A DNA stretch of 64,000 nt from positions 8,065-72,064 of the forward strand of contig DASTOM010000005.1 of NCBI GenBank assembly GCA_035762545.1, read 5' to 3'. A model generated the notes under the pieces. That model was not told the origin of the DNA and searched no databases. It worked only from the letters and a program-made list of their open reading frames with translations. Positions 52,901 through 64,000 of this stretch are shown here, piece after piece; positions within the stretch are counted from its first letter, which is position 1, and every line of letters begins with the position of its first letter. Made by a program: the position numbers and the translations under genes. The DNA comes from JANQRA01 sp035762545. Its GTDB lineage: Bacteria; Actinomycetota; Acidimicrobiia; Spongiisociales; ZC4RG35.

Positions 52901-53308
52901 GAGAAGATCCACGCCAGGTCGACCGGCCCGTACTCCATGATCACCCAGCAGCCGCTCGGCGGTAAGGCCCAGTTCGGCGGCCAGCGTTTCGGTGAGATGG
53001 AGGTCTGGGCTCTCGAAGCCTACGGCGCGGCGTACGCGCTACAGGAGCTGTTGACCATCAAGTCCGACGACGTCCAGGGCCGGGTCAAGGTCTACGAGGC
53101 CATCGTCAAGGGCGACAACATCCCCGAGCCGGGCATTCCCGAGTCATTCCGGGTGCTGGTCAAGGAGATGCAGAGCCTCGGCCTCAACGTCGAGATGCTG
53201 TCCGCCGGTGAGGAAGTCGAGCTCCGTGAGCTCGAGGAGGACACCTACCGGTCGGTCGAGACCCTCGGCATCGACCTCAGCCGTCCCGAGCGCCCTGACT
53301 CGGAATAG
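49934..53308 (+). CDS. rpoB: DNA-directed RNA polymerase subunit beta
   Basis: The beta subunit of RNA polymerase, 1124 aa, the usual actinobacterial size. The rifampicin region FFGTSQLSQFMDQPNPLAG is followed by THRRRLNALGPGGLS. Residue 414 (codon 51173-51175) is Asn where most bacteria have Ser (E. coli Ser531). Other signatures are HYGRMCPIETPEGPNIGLI and KLAGRHGNKGVISKVL. The TTG start has AAGGAGG six nt upstream. Ribosomal protein genes rplJ and rplL, common upstream neighbours, are absent; a VanW gene lies divergently instead. Confidence 0.98.
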   Translation: MASRVAERFSFGKIPEVLPLPNLLAVQHESFQWFLDEGLREIFDEISPIEDFTGSLALELTDHRFGEPQMSLEEAQERDANYAQPLFVTARFMNRGTGEIKEQQVFLGDFPIMTDKGVFVINGTERVIVSQLVRSPGIYYDVAKDKTSDKMIYSGKIIPGRGAWLEFDTDKKDTIGVRVDRKRRQYVTAFLKALGIAETDEEILELFGHAESIKNTIERDTNADKEEALLDLYRKLRPGEPTTVESARGLIQTLFRNPKRYDLTRVGRYKIAQKFGEDAPKDYRAEGLQMLRDEDIVDAIRYLVALHAGNATMETHVGNEVGISTDDIDHFGNRRIRTVGELVQNQVRVGLTRLERVVRERMTTQDPDAITPQSLINIRPVTAAIKEFFGTSQLSQFMDQPNPLAGLTHRRRLNALGPGGLSRERAGFEVRDVHPSHYGRMCPIETPEGPNIGLIGSLACYARVNDFGFIETPYRKVENGVVSSTKVDYLTATEEERHVIAQANAPLKEDGAFVNKRVLVRRAGGEVEYVDAKSVDYMDVSPKQIVSVSTSLIPFLEHDDANRALMGSNMQRQAVPLLTAESPLVGTGVEARAAQDSGDMIVSPIAGEVTEVTGDEIVVKESGTNKKHTFVLDKFKRSNQGTCMNQKAVVTEGDKVKVGDVLADGPSTELGELALGRNLLVAFMPWQGHNYEDAIIISERLVKDDVLTSIHIEEHEIDARDTKLGAEEITRDIPNVPEEVLANLDDEGIIRVGAEVGPGDYLVGKVTPKGETELTPEERLLRAIFGEKAREVRDTSLKVPHGETGKVIAVKVFKREDGFDLSPGVNELVRIYVATQRKISEGDKLAGRHGNKGVISKVLPEEEMPFLADGTPVDIILSPLGVPSRMNLGQVLETHLGWAAAQGWEPFNGDSPAAVGTKPWTKTATPVFDGAREDEIMQVIATAHPNRDGDRLVGEDGKATLYDGRTGEPFDTDVTVGFIYMLKLVHLVDEKIHARSTGPYSMITQQPLGGKAQFGGQRFGEMEVWALEAYGAAYALQELLTIKSDDVQGRVKVYEAIVKGDNIPEPGIPESFRVLVKEMQSLGLNVEMLSAGEEVELRELEEDTYRSVETLGIDLSRPERPDSE

Positions 53309-53354
53309 TCAGTTGTTTAACAAATTGCACGTCCCACGAACGAGGTACTGAAAC

Positions 53355-57290
<3,936 letters not shown>

Positions 57291-57316
57291 AGGCCGAACC
57301 CCGTTCGAGTCAGTGA

Positions 57317-57340
57317 GAGGGCCGCCTTCGGGCGGTCCTC
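57317..57340 (+). terminator. Rho-independent terminator after rpoC
   Basis: GAGGGCCGCC pairs with GGCGGTCCTC through one G-T wobble, closing a stable TTCG tetraloop, and is followed by TTCTTCGTT. It starts 27 bp after the rpoC stop codon. Confidence 0.85.
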
Positions 57341-57394
57341 TTCTTCGTTGTCGACAACTAGGCTCGTGCGTTCTCACTCCCGAAAGGCCACCCA

Positions 57395-59302
57395 TTGAGT
57401 CTCACGTCTGCGTTTGTCGCTGGTGCGGTCCGGTTCTCCAATTGGCTGAATCCGGTCACCTCCGGCCCGGCGGCCCCCCTGGCGGCGGGAGCCGGGCTCG
57501 ACTCGTTCGCCCCCTCTCTCATGCCCCGGAGTTCGGTTCATCAGGGGATCGCCACGGGGCTGGCCGTGTTGTCCGCACGAGCAGTGGGCTCATCTGTCGA
57601 CTCGATCGCCACCCGCTTCGCACCCGACAGTTCACCTCTGGCCTGGAGGCTCGCCGTGCGAGGAGTGCTGGTGGCGGGCGGCTCGATGCTTGCCAGCATG
57701 GAAGAGTCCGACGACGACTCGACGGGCCGGGCCTCGGTGCGCACTGCCGGCCGTCTCGTGGCAGTTGGAGCGGCCGGAGGAATGATTCACGAGATCGGCA
57801 CGGACCTCTCCAAGAAGACCGAGATCCCGCTTGTGCCGATCGTCACCGGGATCGGGGGGTTCGCCTACCTGGCGTCGAGATGGGCGCGTGAGCTCGACAC
57901 CCGAAATGCCGTCGTGCAGCGCTGGCGTGAGGAAGACAAGCCCGCTGACCTACCACGCTCGCTGTTGATCGGTGTGGCGGTATCCAGCCTCGGCCGGCTG
58001 GGAGCGCTCGGGTTCAGGACATCGAGAGACTCGTTGGCCGGGTACATGGGCGACTCTCCGGCACACCGTGCGATTGGCCGGGCTTTCAACATGGCAATGT
58101 GGACGGCTGGGGCAGTGACCGCCTATCGGATGCTGGTGGCCCGATTGGCTCGCCTCAACTCGAAGGTGGAGCCCGCCTTCTCCGAGCTTCCTTCGAGTGA
58201 GCACGTGTCGGGAGGGCCGCGCAGCATCTCACCATTCGAGGAGCTGGGGCTTCAGGGGCGTCGCTTCGTACATGAGGTGGTTCCCAGGGACGTGATCGAA
58301 GCGACCCTGGGGGAACCAGCACTGGCCGACCCGGTCAGGGCGTACGTAGGTGTCGAGAGCGAGCCGCTGTACGCCACGGCTCGATCAGAGATGGCTCTCG
58401 AGGAGATGGAGCGCCTGGGCGCGTTCGAACGGAAGTATCTGTTGCTTCTCTCACCCACGGGCACAGGCTGGGTCGACCACACGGTCGTCGAATCCGCTGA
58501 GATCCTCACACGTGGTGACATCGCAACCGTCGCCATCCAGTACGGAAGGGCGCCCTCGTTCGTAGAGGTGCAGAACGTCTCCTTGGGACGGGCTCAGTTC
58601 CGTCAACTGCTCTGGGGTGTGCGACAGCGCCTGATATCCGTTCCCAAGGAGCAGAGACCGATAATCCTCGTGTTCGGTGAGAGCCTGGGCGCCTGGACCA
58701 GCTCCGACGTGGTCATGCATCAGGGCATCGAGGGCTTCGAGCATTACGGAATCGATCGGGCTCTGTGGTTTGGTCTGCCCGGGTTGGCCAAGTGGTCCCG
58801 GACCGGGATGAGGGAGGGTCGCAACCCGTTGATGCCTGAAGGCACTGTAGGTGCCTTCGATCGGTTCGAGCAGTACGAGATGCTCACCGACGAGCAGATG
58901 GAGGCCCTCCGGGCCATCATCGTCGATCACGACAATGACCCGATCGCCCAGATCTCGCTGCGCCTCGCGGTGAAACGCCCATCTTGGCTGGACGGTTCAC
59001 GGGGCCGGGGTGTGCACGAGGGCATGAAATGGACCCCGGTGATCACCTTCACTCAGGTGCTGGTTGACGCCATGAACGCGATGGTCGTGATCCCCGGGGA
59101 GTTCAAGTCCTTCGGTCACGACTACCGGGCCGACACCGGACGGTTCGTCCAGGCTGCTTTCGGCCTGCGTGGAATCGACGAGAAGCAGTTCGTCAATCTG
59201 GAGGCAACCCTGGCCGCTCGCGAGCTCGATCGATCGGCACGAATCAAAGGGGCTCCCGACGACGACCTGGTTCCTGCGGCAACGGCCGGCGGGGTCCAGT
59301 GA
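57395..59302 (+). CDS. Membrane alpha/beta-hydrolase (Abhydrolase_9 family)
   Basis: A 635-aa protein matching the actinobacterial membrane hydrolase family. The N-terminal half (to about 260) holds several hydrophobic helices. The C-terminal half is an alpha/beta hydrolase with Ser430 in the elbow FGESLGAW and the family motifs VVIPGEFKSFGHDYRAD and RALWFGLPGLAKWSRTG. The substrate is unknown, perhaps a lipid or cell-envelope ester. The TTG start has GAAAGG nearby. It lies between rpoC and the ribosomal str genes. Confidence 0.85.
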   Translation: MSLTSAFVAGAVRFSNWLNPVTSGPAAPLAAGAGLDSFAPSLMPRSSVHQGIATGLAVLSARAVGSSVDSIATRFAPDSSPLAWRLAVRGVLVAGGSMLASMEESDDDSTGRASVRTAGRLVAVGAAGGMIHEIGTDLSKKTEIPLVPIVTGIGGFAYLASRWARELDTRNAVVQRWREEDKPADLPRSLLIGVAVSSLGRLGALGFRTSRDSLAGYMGDSPAHRAIGRAFNMAMWTAGAVTAYRMLVARLARLNSKVEPAFSELPSSEHVSGGPRSISPFEELGLQGRRFVHEVVPRDVIEATLGEPALADPVRAYVGVESEPLYATARSEMALEEMERLGAFERKYLLLLSPTGTGWVDHTVVESAEILTRGDIATVAIQYGRAPSFVEVQNVSLGRAQFRQLLWGVRQRLISVPKEQRPIILVFGESLGAWTSSDVVMHQGIEGFEHYGIDRALWFGLPGLAKWSRTGMREGRNPLMPEGTVGAFDRFEQYEMLTDEQMEALRAIIVDHDNDPIAQISLRLAVKRPSWLDGSRGRGVHEGMKWTPVITFTQVLVDAMNAMVVIPGEFKSFGHDYRADTGRFVQAAFGLRGIDEKQFVNLEATLAARELDRSARIKGAPDDDLVPAATAGGVQ

Positions 59303-59671
59303 CCCCGACACCCTGAGGTGGGAGCGGGCTGCCCCAACGGCGGCCTCTCCGCTCATCGATCTCCGGGATAGAAGCGCCCAGGCATTTGCCCGCAGGCAGC
59401 CTCTATTGGCGACCACAACGAGTAGTCGGCCTGCTCGTCTACGCATGGAGCGCCGCACGGCAGGTGGTCCGGCAGTCACTCTGGGTGAGATCCCGCTAAA
59501 ACCGTCCCGAGGGATATTCTTGAGTAAGGAAGTCCGGGCAGCCCTTTCGGTCAGCACTTCCATCACGTCGGTGGGGGCGCGGTGGACCCTGCCAGGCCAC
59601 GAGGCTGTCGGATAAAGGGCGAGGGTTGCGGCGGGGGCCAGGTACAGGTCCCCGCCGTTCCGCTTAGGTCG
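59303..59671. other. Unassigned 370-bp stretch
   Basis: No reading frame here looks like a real protein and no known RNA is evident. The segment contains short phrases such as GGAAGTCCGGGCAG that recall RNase P RNA, but the other conserved blocks are absent. It ends at the promoter for the next gene. It may hold the 3' end of the upstream transcript or an unrecognised small RNA. Confidence 0.4.
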
Positions 59672-59701
59672 TTGACATGGGGGGTCTTTGGGTCATATCT
59701 T
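59672..59701 (+). promoter_or_regulatory. Promoter of the Thr-rich membrane protein gene
   Basis: TTGACA (59672-59677) and TATCTT (59696-59701) are 18 bp apart, with a consensus -35 box. Transcription would begin near 59708, giving a 30-nt leader that includes GAAAGG before the TTG start. Confidence 0.65.
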
Positions 59702-59737
59702 GCGTTGGCGGCGCGGCGGGAAGAAAGGTAGACCCGT

Positions 59738-60433
59738 TTGCCCCAGCCATTCGGCCGTGACAACCTCTCGCCTGAGGAACTCGCCCGTCAGCTCGCCGAG
59801 CACCTTGCTCAGACCAGTGGCCCCGCGCGCCGGTTCTCACTGCGCAGCAGCGTTCTCGTGGGGCGTCTCATCTCTGGTGTGCTCATCATGGGAACGGCTG
59901 CGATTGCCGTCGTGGCAGTCGTGTTCGGTGCGAATTGGCTTCTCGACCGCACCTCCCGGAACGCACCTGAAGTCCTGGCCATCGCACCCATCTCCAATTC
60001 GGCTACCGGCTACTCGTCGACCACCACAACACTGGGATCCGATTTTCTCCTGGCGGTGGTGACGACTGGAGGCAGCTCCGGGTCGGATCTGCCGACCGAG
60101 TTCGTTGGCGCGGCATCGTTCCTCCCCGCGCTGCCTGCCCCCACTACCACGACCACGGTTCCGGCCTCCGCCACCACGAGCACCCCGGAATCCGCCGGCT
60201 CCACGGCCGGATCGGCGCCCACGACGACTCGCCCAGCGGTGACCACAACGTCGACTGCTCCTCTTCCAGCACCGACTCTTCCGACGACAACGACCACATC
60301 GACGACGACCACCACAACAGCCGAGGCCACCACGACGACCGTCGCCGCTACATCGACAACGGATGAAGCCACCACCACCACGTGTGGCGGCAACAACGGT
60401 GGTGGTAGCGGTAGTGGCCCATGTGGCCCTTAG
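59738..60433 (+). CDS. Single-pass membrane protein with Thr-rich extracellular tail
   Basis: A 231-aa protein. Residues 1-40 are cytoplasmic (LSPEELARQLAEHLAQ helix). A membrane helix spans about 41-67 (LISGVLIMGTAAIAVVAVVF). After a short linker the tail is dominated by Thr, Ser, Pro and Ala (runs of TTTTTSTTTTTT type) and ends with Cys in TTTTCGGNNGGG and GPCGP. The tail may be O-glycosylated or wall-spanning. Function is unknown. It starts with TTG and has its own promoter. Confidence 0.72.
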   Translation: MPQPFGRDNLSPEELARQLAEHLAQTSGPARRFSLRSSVLVGRLISGVLIMGTAAIAVVAVVFGANWLLDRTSRNAPEVLAIAPISNSATGYSSTTTTLGSDFLLAVVTTGGSSGSDLPTEFVGAASFLPALPAPTTTTTVPASATTSTPESAGSTAGSAPTTTRPAVTTTSTAPLPAPTLPTTTTTSTTTTTTAEATTTTVAATSTTDEATTTTCGGNNGGGSGSGPCGP

Positions 60434-60706
60434 GGAACTGTCCCGTGCACGTCGGCGTCTAAGGCGAGGTCGATCGAGCCACGGGTTCGATTTGGTACGC
60501 GCGCAGACAGATACATAGAATCTGTTCGGTCCCCGAGCCCGCACTGCTGCGTGCTCGTCAGGGGACAGGCGAGTCCTTCGGGCTCGCTACGCAAGGTTTC
60601 ACAACAGGAACGGCGACTGGCTATGCCACGACCCCGTCGTTCCACGAGTCTCCCGTGGGAAACTCGAACGCCTCGGCCCGAGCCGAGGGGCCGTGTAAGG
60701 AGCAAA
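60434..60706 (+). promoter_or_regulatory. str operon promoter and leader
   Basis: This 273-bp stretch before rpsL has no gene. TTGGTA (60492-60497) and TAGAAT (60516-60521), 18 bp apart, form a good promoter. The roughly 180-nt leader contains a hairpin at 60569-60587 (GCGAG/CTCGC plus CC/GG around TTCG, with one bulged T). AAGGAG (60697-60702) precedes the rpsL ATG. Autoregulation is possible but not shown. Confidence 0.55.
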
Positions 60707-61078
60707 ATGCCGACGATCGAGCAACTTGTCCGCGAGGGCAGGAAGCCAAAGAAGAAGAAGGTCAAGACCGCGGGTCTGGCCGGGGCGCCTCAGCGTCGCG
60801 GTGTCTGTACCCGTGTCTACACCGTCACGCCGAAGAAGCCGAACTCGGCTCTTCGCAAGGTGTGTCGCGTCCGTCTCTCCTCTGGAGTCGAGGTCACTGC
60901 GTACATCCCGGGTGAGGGTCACAACCTCCAGGAGCACAGCATGGTGCTCGTCCGTGGTGGTCGTGTTCGAGACCTTCCTGGTGTCCGTTACAAAGTCATC
61001 CGCGGCGCTCTCGATGCTGCCGGGGTCAGCGATCGCAAGCAGGCCCGCTCCCGCTACGGATCGAAGAAGGATTCCTGA
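60707..61078 (+). CDS. rpsL: Ribosomal protein S12
   Basis: The decoding-centre protein of the 30S subunit, 123 aa. The streptomycin-site loop TPKKPNSALRK keeps Lys43. In the second loop, GGRVRDLPGVRY, residue 88 (codon 60968-60970, CGA) is Arg instead of the usual Lys. Lys88 to Arg is a well-known streptomycin-resistance substitution. The ATG has AAGGAG five nt upstream. It is the first gene of the str cluster and overlaps rpsG by one base. Confidence 0.97.
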   Translation: MPTIEQLVREGRKPKKKKVKTAGLAGAPQRRGVCTRVYTVTPKKPNSALRKVCRVRLSSGVEVTAYIPGEGHNLQEHSMVLVRGGRVRDLPGVRYKVIRGALDAAGVSDRKQARSRYGSKKDS

Positions 61079-61545
61079 TGCGTAGGGCGCCGGCACAGAA
61101 GAAGAAAGTCGAGCCCGATCCGGTATTCCGGAGCGTGCTCGTCAGCCAGGTGATCAACAAGGTCCTCCTCAAGGGCAAGAAGGATCTGGCTCGCACAATC
61201 GTCTACGACTCGCTCGAGACCATCGAGCAGCGGACCAGTCAGGATCCGACGGTGGTTCTCAAGCGAGCGGTTGACAACATCCGCCCGTCGGTGGAGGTGC
61301 GGTCCCGCCGTGTCGGGGGTAGCTCCTACCAGGTTCCGGTGGAGGTCAGCCCTCGCCGTCAGAACTCACTCGCCATCCGCTGGCTGGTGAATTACGCACG
61401 ACAGCGACGAGAGCCGACGATGTCTCTCCGGCTGGCGAACGAGATCCTCGACGCCTCCAACAACACCGGTGCCGCCGTCAAGCGCAAGGAAGACGTCCAC
61501 AAGATGGCAGAGTCCAACAAGGCCTTCGCCCACTACAGATGGTGA
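61078..61545 (+). CDS. rpsG: Ribosomal protein S7
   Basis: A 16S rRNA-binding head protein of the 30S subunit, 155 aa, normal size. Typical blocks are FRSVLVSQVINKVLLKGKK, PSVEVRSRRVGGSSYQVP and RRQNSLAIRWLVNYARQR, ending in KAFAHYRW. The ATG overlaps the rpsL stop (TGATG), so the two are co-translated. In many bacteria S7 represses this operon by binding its mRNA, so the structured rpsG-fusA spacer is of interest. Confidence 0.97.
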   Translation: MRRAPAQKKKVEPDPVFRSVLVSQVINKVLLKGKKDLARTIVYDSLETIEQRTSQDPTVVLKRAVDNIRPSVEVRSRRVGGSSYQVPVEVSPRRQNSLAIRWLVNYARQRREPTMSLRLANEILDASNNTGAAVKRKEDVHKMAESNKAFAHYRW

Positions 61546-61727
61546 CTCTCGCAAGAGCGAGCTGACGCTCGCGAGCGAAACCGTCCCAAAGACTTACAAC
61601 CGAACGGTTCCGCAAGGCAGACCCGAAATCCAGCGGTCTTAACCAGCGGGCGGCGATCCGAAAGGATCGCAACCGACTCCCGAGTCGGCGTTCAAAACTG
61701 AATATCGAGCTGGAGTAATAGAAGACA
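61546..61727 (+). promoter_or_regulatory. Structured rpsG-fusA intergenic leader
   Basis: The 182-nt spacer contains several hairpins. CTCGC (61548-61552) can pair with GCGAG (61557-61561), or GCGAGC (61557-61562) can pair with GCTCGC (61567-61572); these are mutually exclusive. Further on are GCGATCC-GAAA-GGATCGC (61653-61670) and CCGACTC-CC-GAGTCGG (61673-61688). A GGAG at 61712-61715 precedes the fusA ATG. It may control fusA translation or attenuation, or mark an RNA processing site. Confidence 0.55.
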
Positions 61728-63839
61728 ATGAGCAACGACAACGCGCTGCATCACCTTCGCGAGGTGCCGCTGAGCCGGACCCGGAACATCGGGATCATGG
61801 CTCACATCGACGCGGGCAAAACCACCCTGACTGAGCGCATCCTCTATTACACCGGCCGCAACTACAAGATCGGTGAGGTTCATGAGGGCGCAGCCACCAT
61901 GGACTGGATGGAGCAGGAGCAGGAGCGTGGGATCACCATCACCTCAGCTGCCACCACCTGTATCTGGCATGAGCATGTCATCAACATCATCGACACCCCA
62001 GGACACGTCGACTTCACAGTGGAGGTCGAGCGGGCTCTGCGGATCCTCGACGGCGCCGTAGCCGTATTCGACGGAGTCGCCGGAGTCGAGCCCCAGTCAG
62101 AGACGGTCTGGCGTCAGGCCGATCGATACGGCGTGCCTCGCATCTGTTTCATCAACAAGCTCGACCGTACGGGTGCCGACTTCTACTTCGATGTCGACTC
62201 GATCGTCGAGCGTCTCGGAGCCAAGCCCCTTGTGATGCAACTCCCGATCGGAGCCGAGGCCGACTTCACCGGCGTCATCGACCTCGTCGAGATGCGGGCT
62301 CACATCTGGAAGGGTGACGACGGCAAGGCCTGGGAGACCACTGACATCCCCGCCGATCTCGCCGACCGGGCGCAGAGCTATCGCGAGCAGCTTCTCGAGA
62401 CCGTGGCTGAGACCTCCGAGGAGCTCCTCGAGGCCTATCTCGAGAATGGCGACCTCACCGCCAAGGAGATCCAGGAGGGCGTACGGGCCGGGACCATCAA
62501 CAATGACTTCACCCCGGTCTTCTGTGGCTCTGCCTTCAAGAACAAAGGTGTCCAGCTTCTCCTCGATGCGGTGGTCGCATACCTGCCCAGTCCGGCCGAC
62601 CTCCCTGTCACCAAGGGCTTCAAGCCAGGAGACGAGGACGTCATCGTCGAGCGTCAGAACCACGATGGCGAGCCCTTCGCAGCACTGGCCTTCAAGATCA
62701 TGAGCGACCCCCATGTCGGGAAGCTCACCTACTTCCGCGTCTACTCGGGCCACCTCTCCAAGGGTGACACGGTGTTGAACACAACCACCGGGCAGAAGGA
62801 GCGAATCGGTCGACTGCTAAGAATGCACGCCAACCATCGTGAGGATGTCGACGACATCTTCGCCGGCGACATCGTGGCCGGTATCGGCTTCAAGTCGACC
62901 ACCACCGGCGACACCCTCTCCGCCCTCAACGCCCCCATCCAGTTGGAGTCGATGGAGTTCCCGGCACCGGTCATCTCGGTGGCGATCGAGCCCAAGACCA
63001 AGTCCGACGAGGAGAAGCTGTCCAGCTCCCTCCATCGCCTTTCCGAAGAGGACCCGACGTTCCTCGTCCGGGGCGACGAAGAGACCGGCCAGACGATCAT
63101 CAGCGGGATGGGCGAGCTCCACCTGGAGATCCTCGTCGACCGTCTCCTCAGGGAATTCAAGGTCGACGCTACCGTCGGCAAGCCCCAGGTCGCCTATCGC
63201 GAGACAATCCGCAAGGGGATCGAGAAGGTCCAGTACAAGCATGTCAAGCAGACCGGTGGCAAAGGTCAATACGCCGATGTAGTGATCAACCTCGAGCCGA
63301 CAGGACCTGGAGGCGGCTACGAGTTCATCGACCAGATCAAGGGTGGCGCCGTTCCCCGGGAGTACATCCCTTCGGTCGACGCCGGCATCGAAGAAGCCCT
63401 TGATCAGGGAATCCTCGCCGGATACCCCCTGGTCGACGTGCGGGCCGTCCTGATCGACGGCTCATCCCACGACGTCGACTCCTCAGAGATGGCCTTCAAG
63501 ATCGCCGGTTCGATGGTGCTGCAGGAAGCCGCCCGCAAGGCCGGCGTCAAGCTGCTCGAGCCCGTGATGGACATCGAGGTCACCACGCCCGAGGACTACA
63601 TGGGGGATGTCATCGGTGACCTCAACTCGCGACGGGGCAAGGTCGAGGGGATGACCCAGCGAGGCAACAGCCAGGTGATCAGGGCTCAAGTGCCCATGTC
63701 GGAGATGTTCGGTTACGCCACCGACCTGCGTTCCAAGACGCAGGGGCGTGCCACCTACTCGATGCAGTTCAACTCATATCAGGACGTACCTGATTCGATC
63801 GCAGAAGAAATCGTGGCTCACCGCCGCGGAGAGGCTTAG
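61728..63839 (+). CDS. fusA: Elongation factor G
   Basis: EF-G drives ribosome translocation with GTP. At 703 aa it is standard. GTPase motifs are AHIDAGKT (25-32), the switch II DTPGH and NKLD. Domain IV includes the tip sequence around GGGYEFIDQIKGGAVPREY. Codons are dominated by C- and G-ending forms, like the rest of the window and unlike the next gene. It follows a structured spacer after rpsG and lies 22 bp before tuf. Confidence 0.98.
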   Translation: MSNDNALHHLREVPLSRTRNIGIMAHIDAGKTTLTERILYYTGRNYKIGEVHEGAATMDWMEQEQERGITITSAATTCIWHEHVINIIDTPGHVDFTVEVERALRILDGAVAVFDGVAGVEPQSETVWRQADRYGVPRICFINKLDRTGADFYFDVDSIVERLGAKPLVMQLPIGAEADFTGVIDLVEMRAHIWKGDDGKAWETTDIPADLADRAQSYREQLLETVAETSEELLEAYLENGDLTAKEIQEGVRAGTINNDFTPVFCGSAFKNKGVQLLLDAVVAYLPSPADLPVTKGFKPGDEDVIVERQNHDGEPFAALAFKIMSDPHVGKLTYFRVYSGHLSKGDTVLNTTTGQKERIGRLLRMHANHREDVDDIFAGDIVAGIGFKSTTTGDTLSALNAPIQLESMEFPAPVISVAIEPKTKSDEEKLSSSLHRLSEEDPTFLVRGDEETGQTIISGMGELHLEILVDRLLREFKVDATVGKPQVAYRETIRKGIEKVQYKHVKQTGGKGQYADVVINLEPTGPGGGYEFIDQIKGGAVPREYIPSVDAGIEEALDQGILAGYPLVDVRAVLIDGSSHDVDSSEMAFKIAGSMVLQEAARKAGVKLLEPVMDIEVTTPEDYMGDVIGDLNSRRGKVEGMTQRGNSQVIRAQVPMSEMFGYATDLRSKTQGRATYSMQFNSYQDVPDSIAEEIVAHRRGEA

Positions 63840-63861
63840 GAAGGAACTAGGAGACAGAACG

Positions 63862-64000
63862 ATGGCTAAGGCAAAGTTTGAGCGGACTAAGCCGCATGTG
63901 AATGTTGGGACTATGGGTCATATTGATCATGGGAAGACGACGTTGACGGCTGCGATTACTAAGACGTTGGCGGAGCGGGTTGGTGGGTCGAATCAGTTCA
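63862..64000 (+). CDS. tuf: Elongation factor Tu, N-terminal 46 residues
   Basis: Only the beginning is visible before the right edge: AKFERTKPHVNVGTMGHIDH, then GKTTLTAAI, the P-loop region of EF-Tu. AGGAG (63849-63853) precedes the ATG. Codon use is strikingly unlike the neighbours. Of 46 codons only the last (TTC) ends in C and about 18 end in T, while fusA favours C. This suggests gene conversion, transfer or special translational selection. Confidence 0.95.
   Translation, partial: MAKAKFERTKPHVNVGTMGHIDHGKTTLTAAITKTLAERVGGSNQF

Noticed and set aside
59510..59580. RNase P RNA-like phrase GGAAGTCCGGGCAG
   Set aside because: Only this short block resembles the conserved region; the matching 3' block and the expected stems are absent.

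Overview
The window is 64 kb of dense, high-GC bacterial chromosome. It looks like an actinobacterium, most likely a deep-branching lineage such as Acidimicrobiia. The signs are a WhiB regulator, the NucS/EndoMS mismatch endonuclease, two F420-type luciferase-like oxidoreductases, a caa3 oxidase with a prokaryotic subunit IV, heavy use of GTG and TTG starts, and C/G-ending codons. The class assignment is inference; the phylum is well supported. I see no transposon, prophage, CRISPR array, rRNA or tRNA.

Layout: 1-7.98 kb carries an M20 amidohydrolase (cut by the left edge), glnE, nadE with a coupled class IV aminotransferase, a small lipoprotein, mgtE and greA. 8-11.6 kb has an OsmC protein, a DUF302 protein, selD, a thioredoxin-fold [2Fe-2S] protein and an alpha/beta hydrolase. 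11.7-21.4 kb holds a penicillin acylase and the respiratory block: ctaB, a thioredoxin-like lipoprotein and a frameshifted winged-helix gene, then (past a LON-domain gene) ctaC-ctaD-ctaE-ctaF for a caa3-type oxidase. 21.5-31.3 kb has a serine-synthesis pair (class V aminotransferase and a short serA), a modular membrane protein, two LLM oxidoreductases, a GCS2-type glutamate-cysteine ligase, tag, lhgO and a membrane-anchored sulfite-oxidase-like molybdoenzyme. 31.3-43.6 kb contains a sulfurtransferase operon, a 5'-3' exonuclease, fba-nhaA-zinc ribbon, a DUF454 protein, an MFS-nucS-trmL run, an M20 dipeptidase, an M50 protease, an acyl-CoA dehydrogenase and whiB. 43.6-49.7 kb has a RimB-RimK-deacylase operon, hsp20, a cupin, a small membrane protein with a phosphotransferase, and a VanW protein. 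49.7-64 kb is the transcription/translation core: rpoB-rpoC, two envelope genes, then rpsL-rpsG-fusA-tuf (tuf is cut by the right edge).

Two patterns run through the whole window. First, 21 genes have a TAnnnT -10 box only 6-9 nt before the start codon and no Shine-Dalgarno, so leaderless mRNA appears to be the normal mode for first genes of transcription units; this also corrects several starts. Second, a roughly 45-bp intergenic repeat occurs four times in three intergenic spaces. Three further points come from single residues or codons: RpoB has Asn at the E. coli Ser531 position, S12 has Arg at position 88, and the visible part of tuf almost completely avoids C-ending codons.

No single large unknown system stands out. 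The best leads are the leaderless promoter pattern, the repeat family, the RimB-RimK-deacylase operon, the paired antibiotic-site substitutions and the aberrant tuf codon usage.
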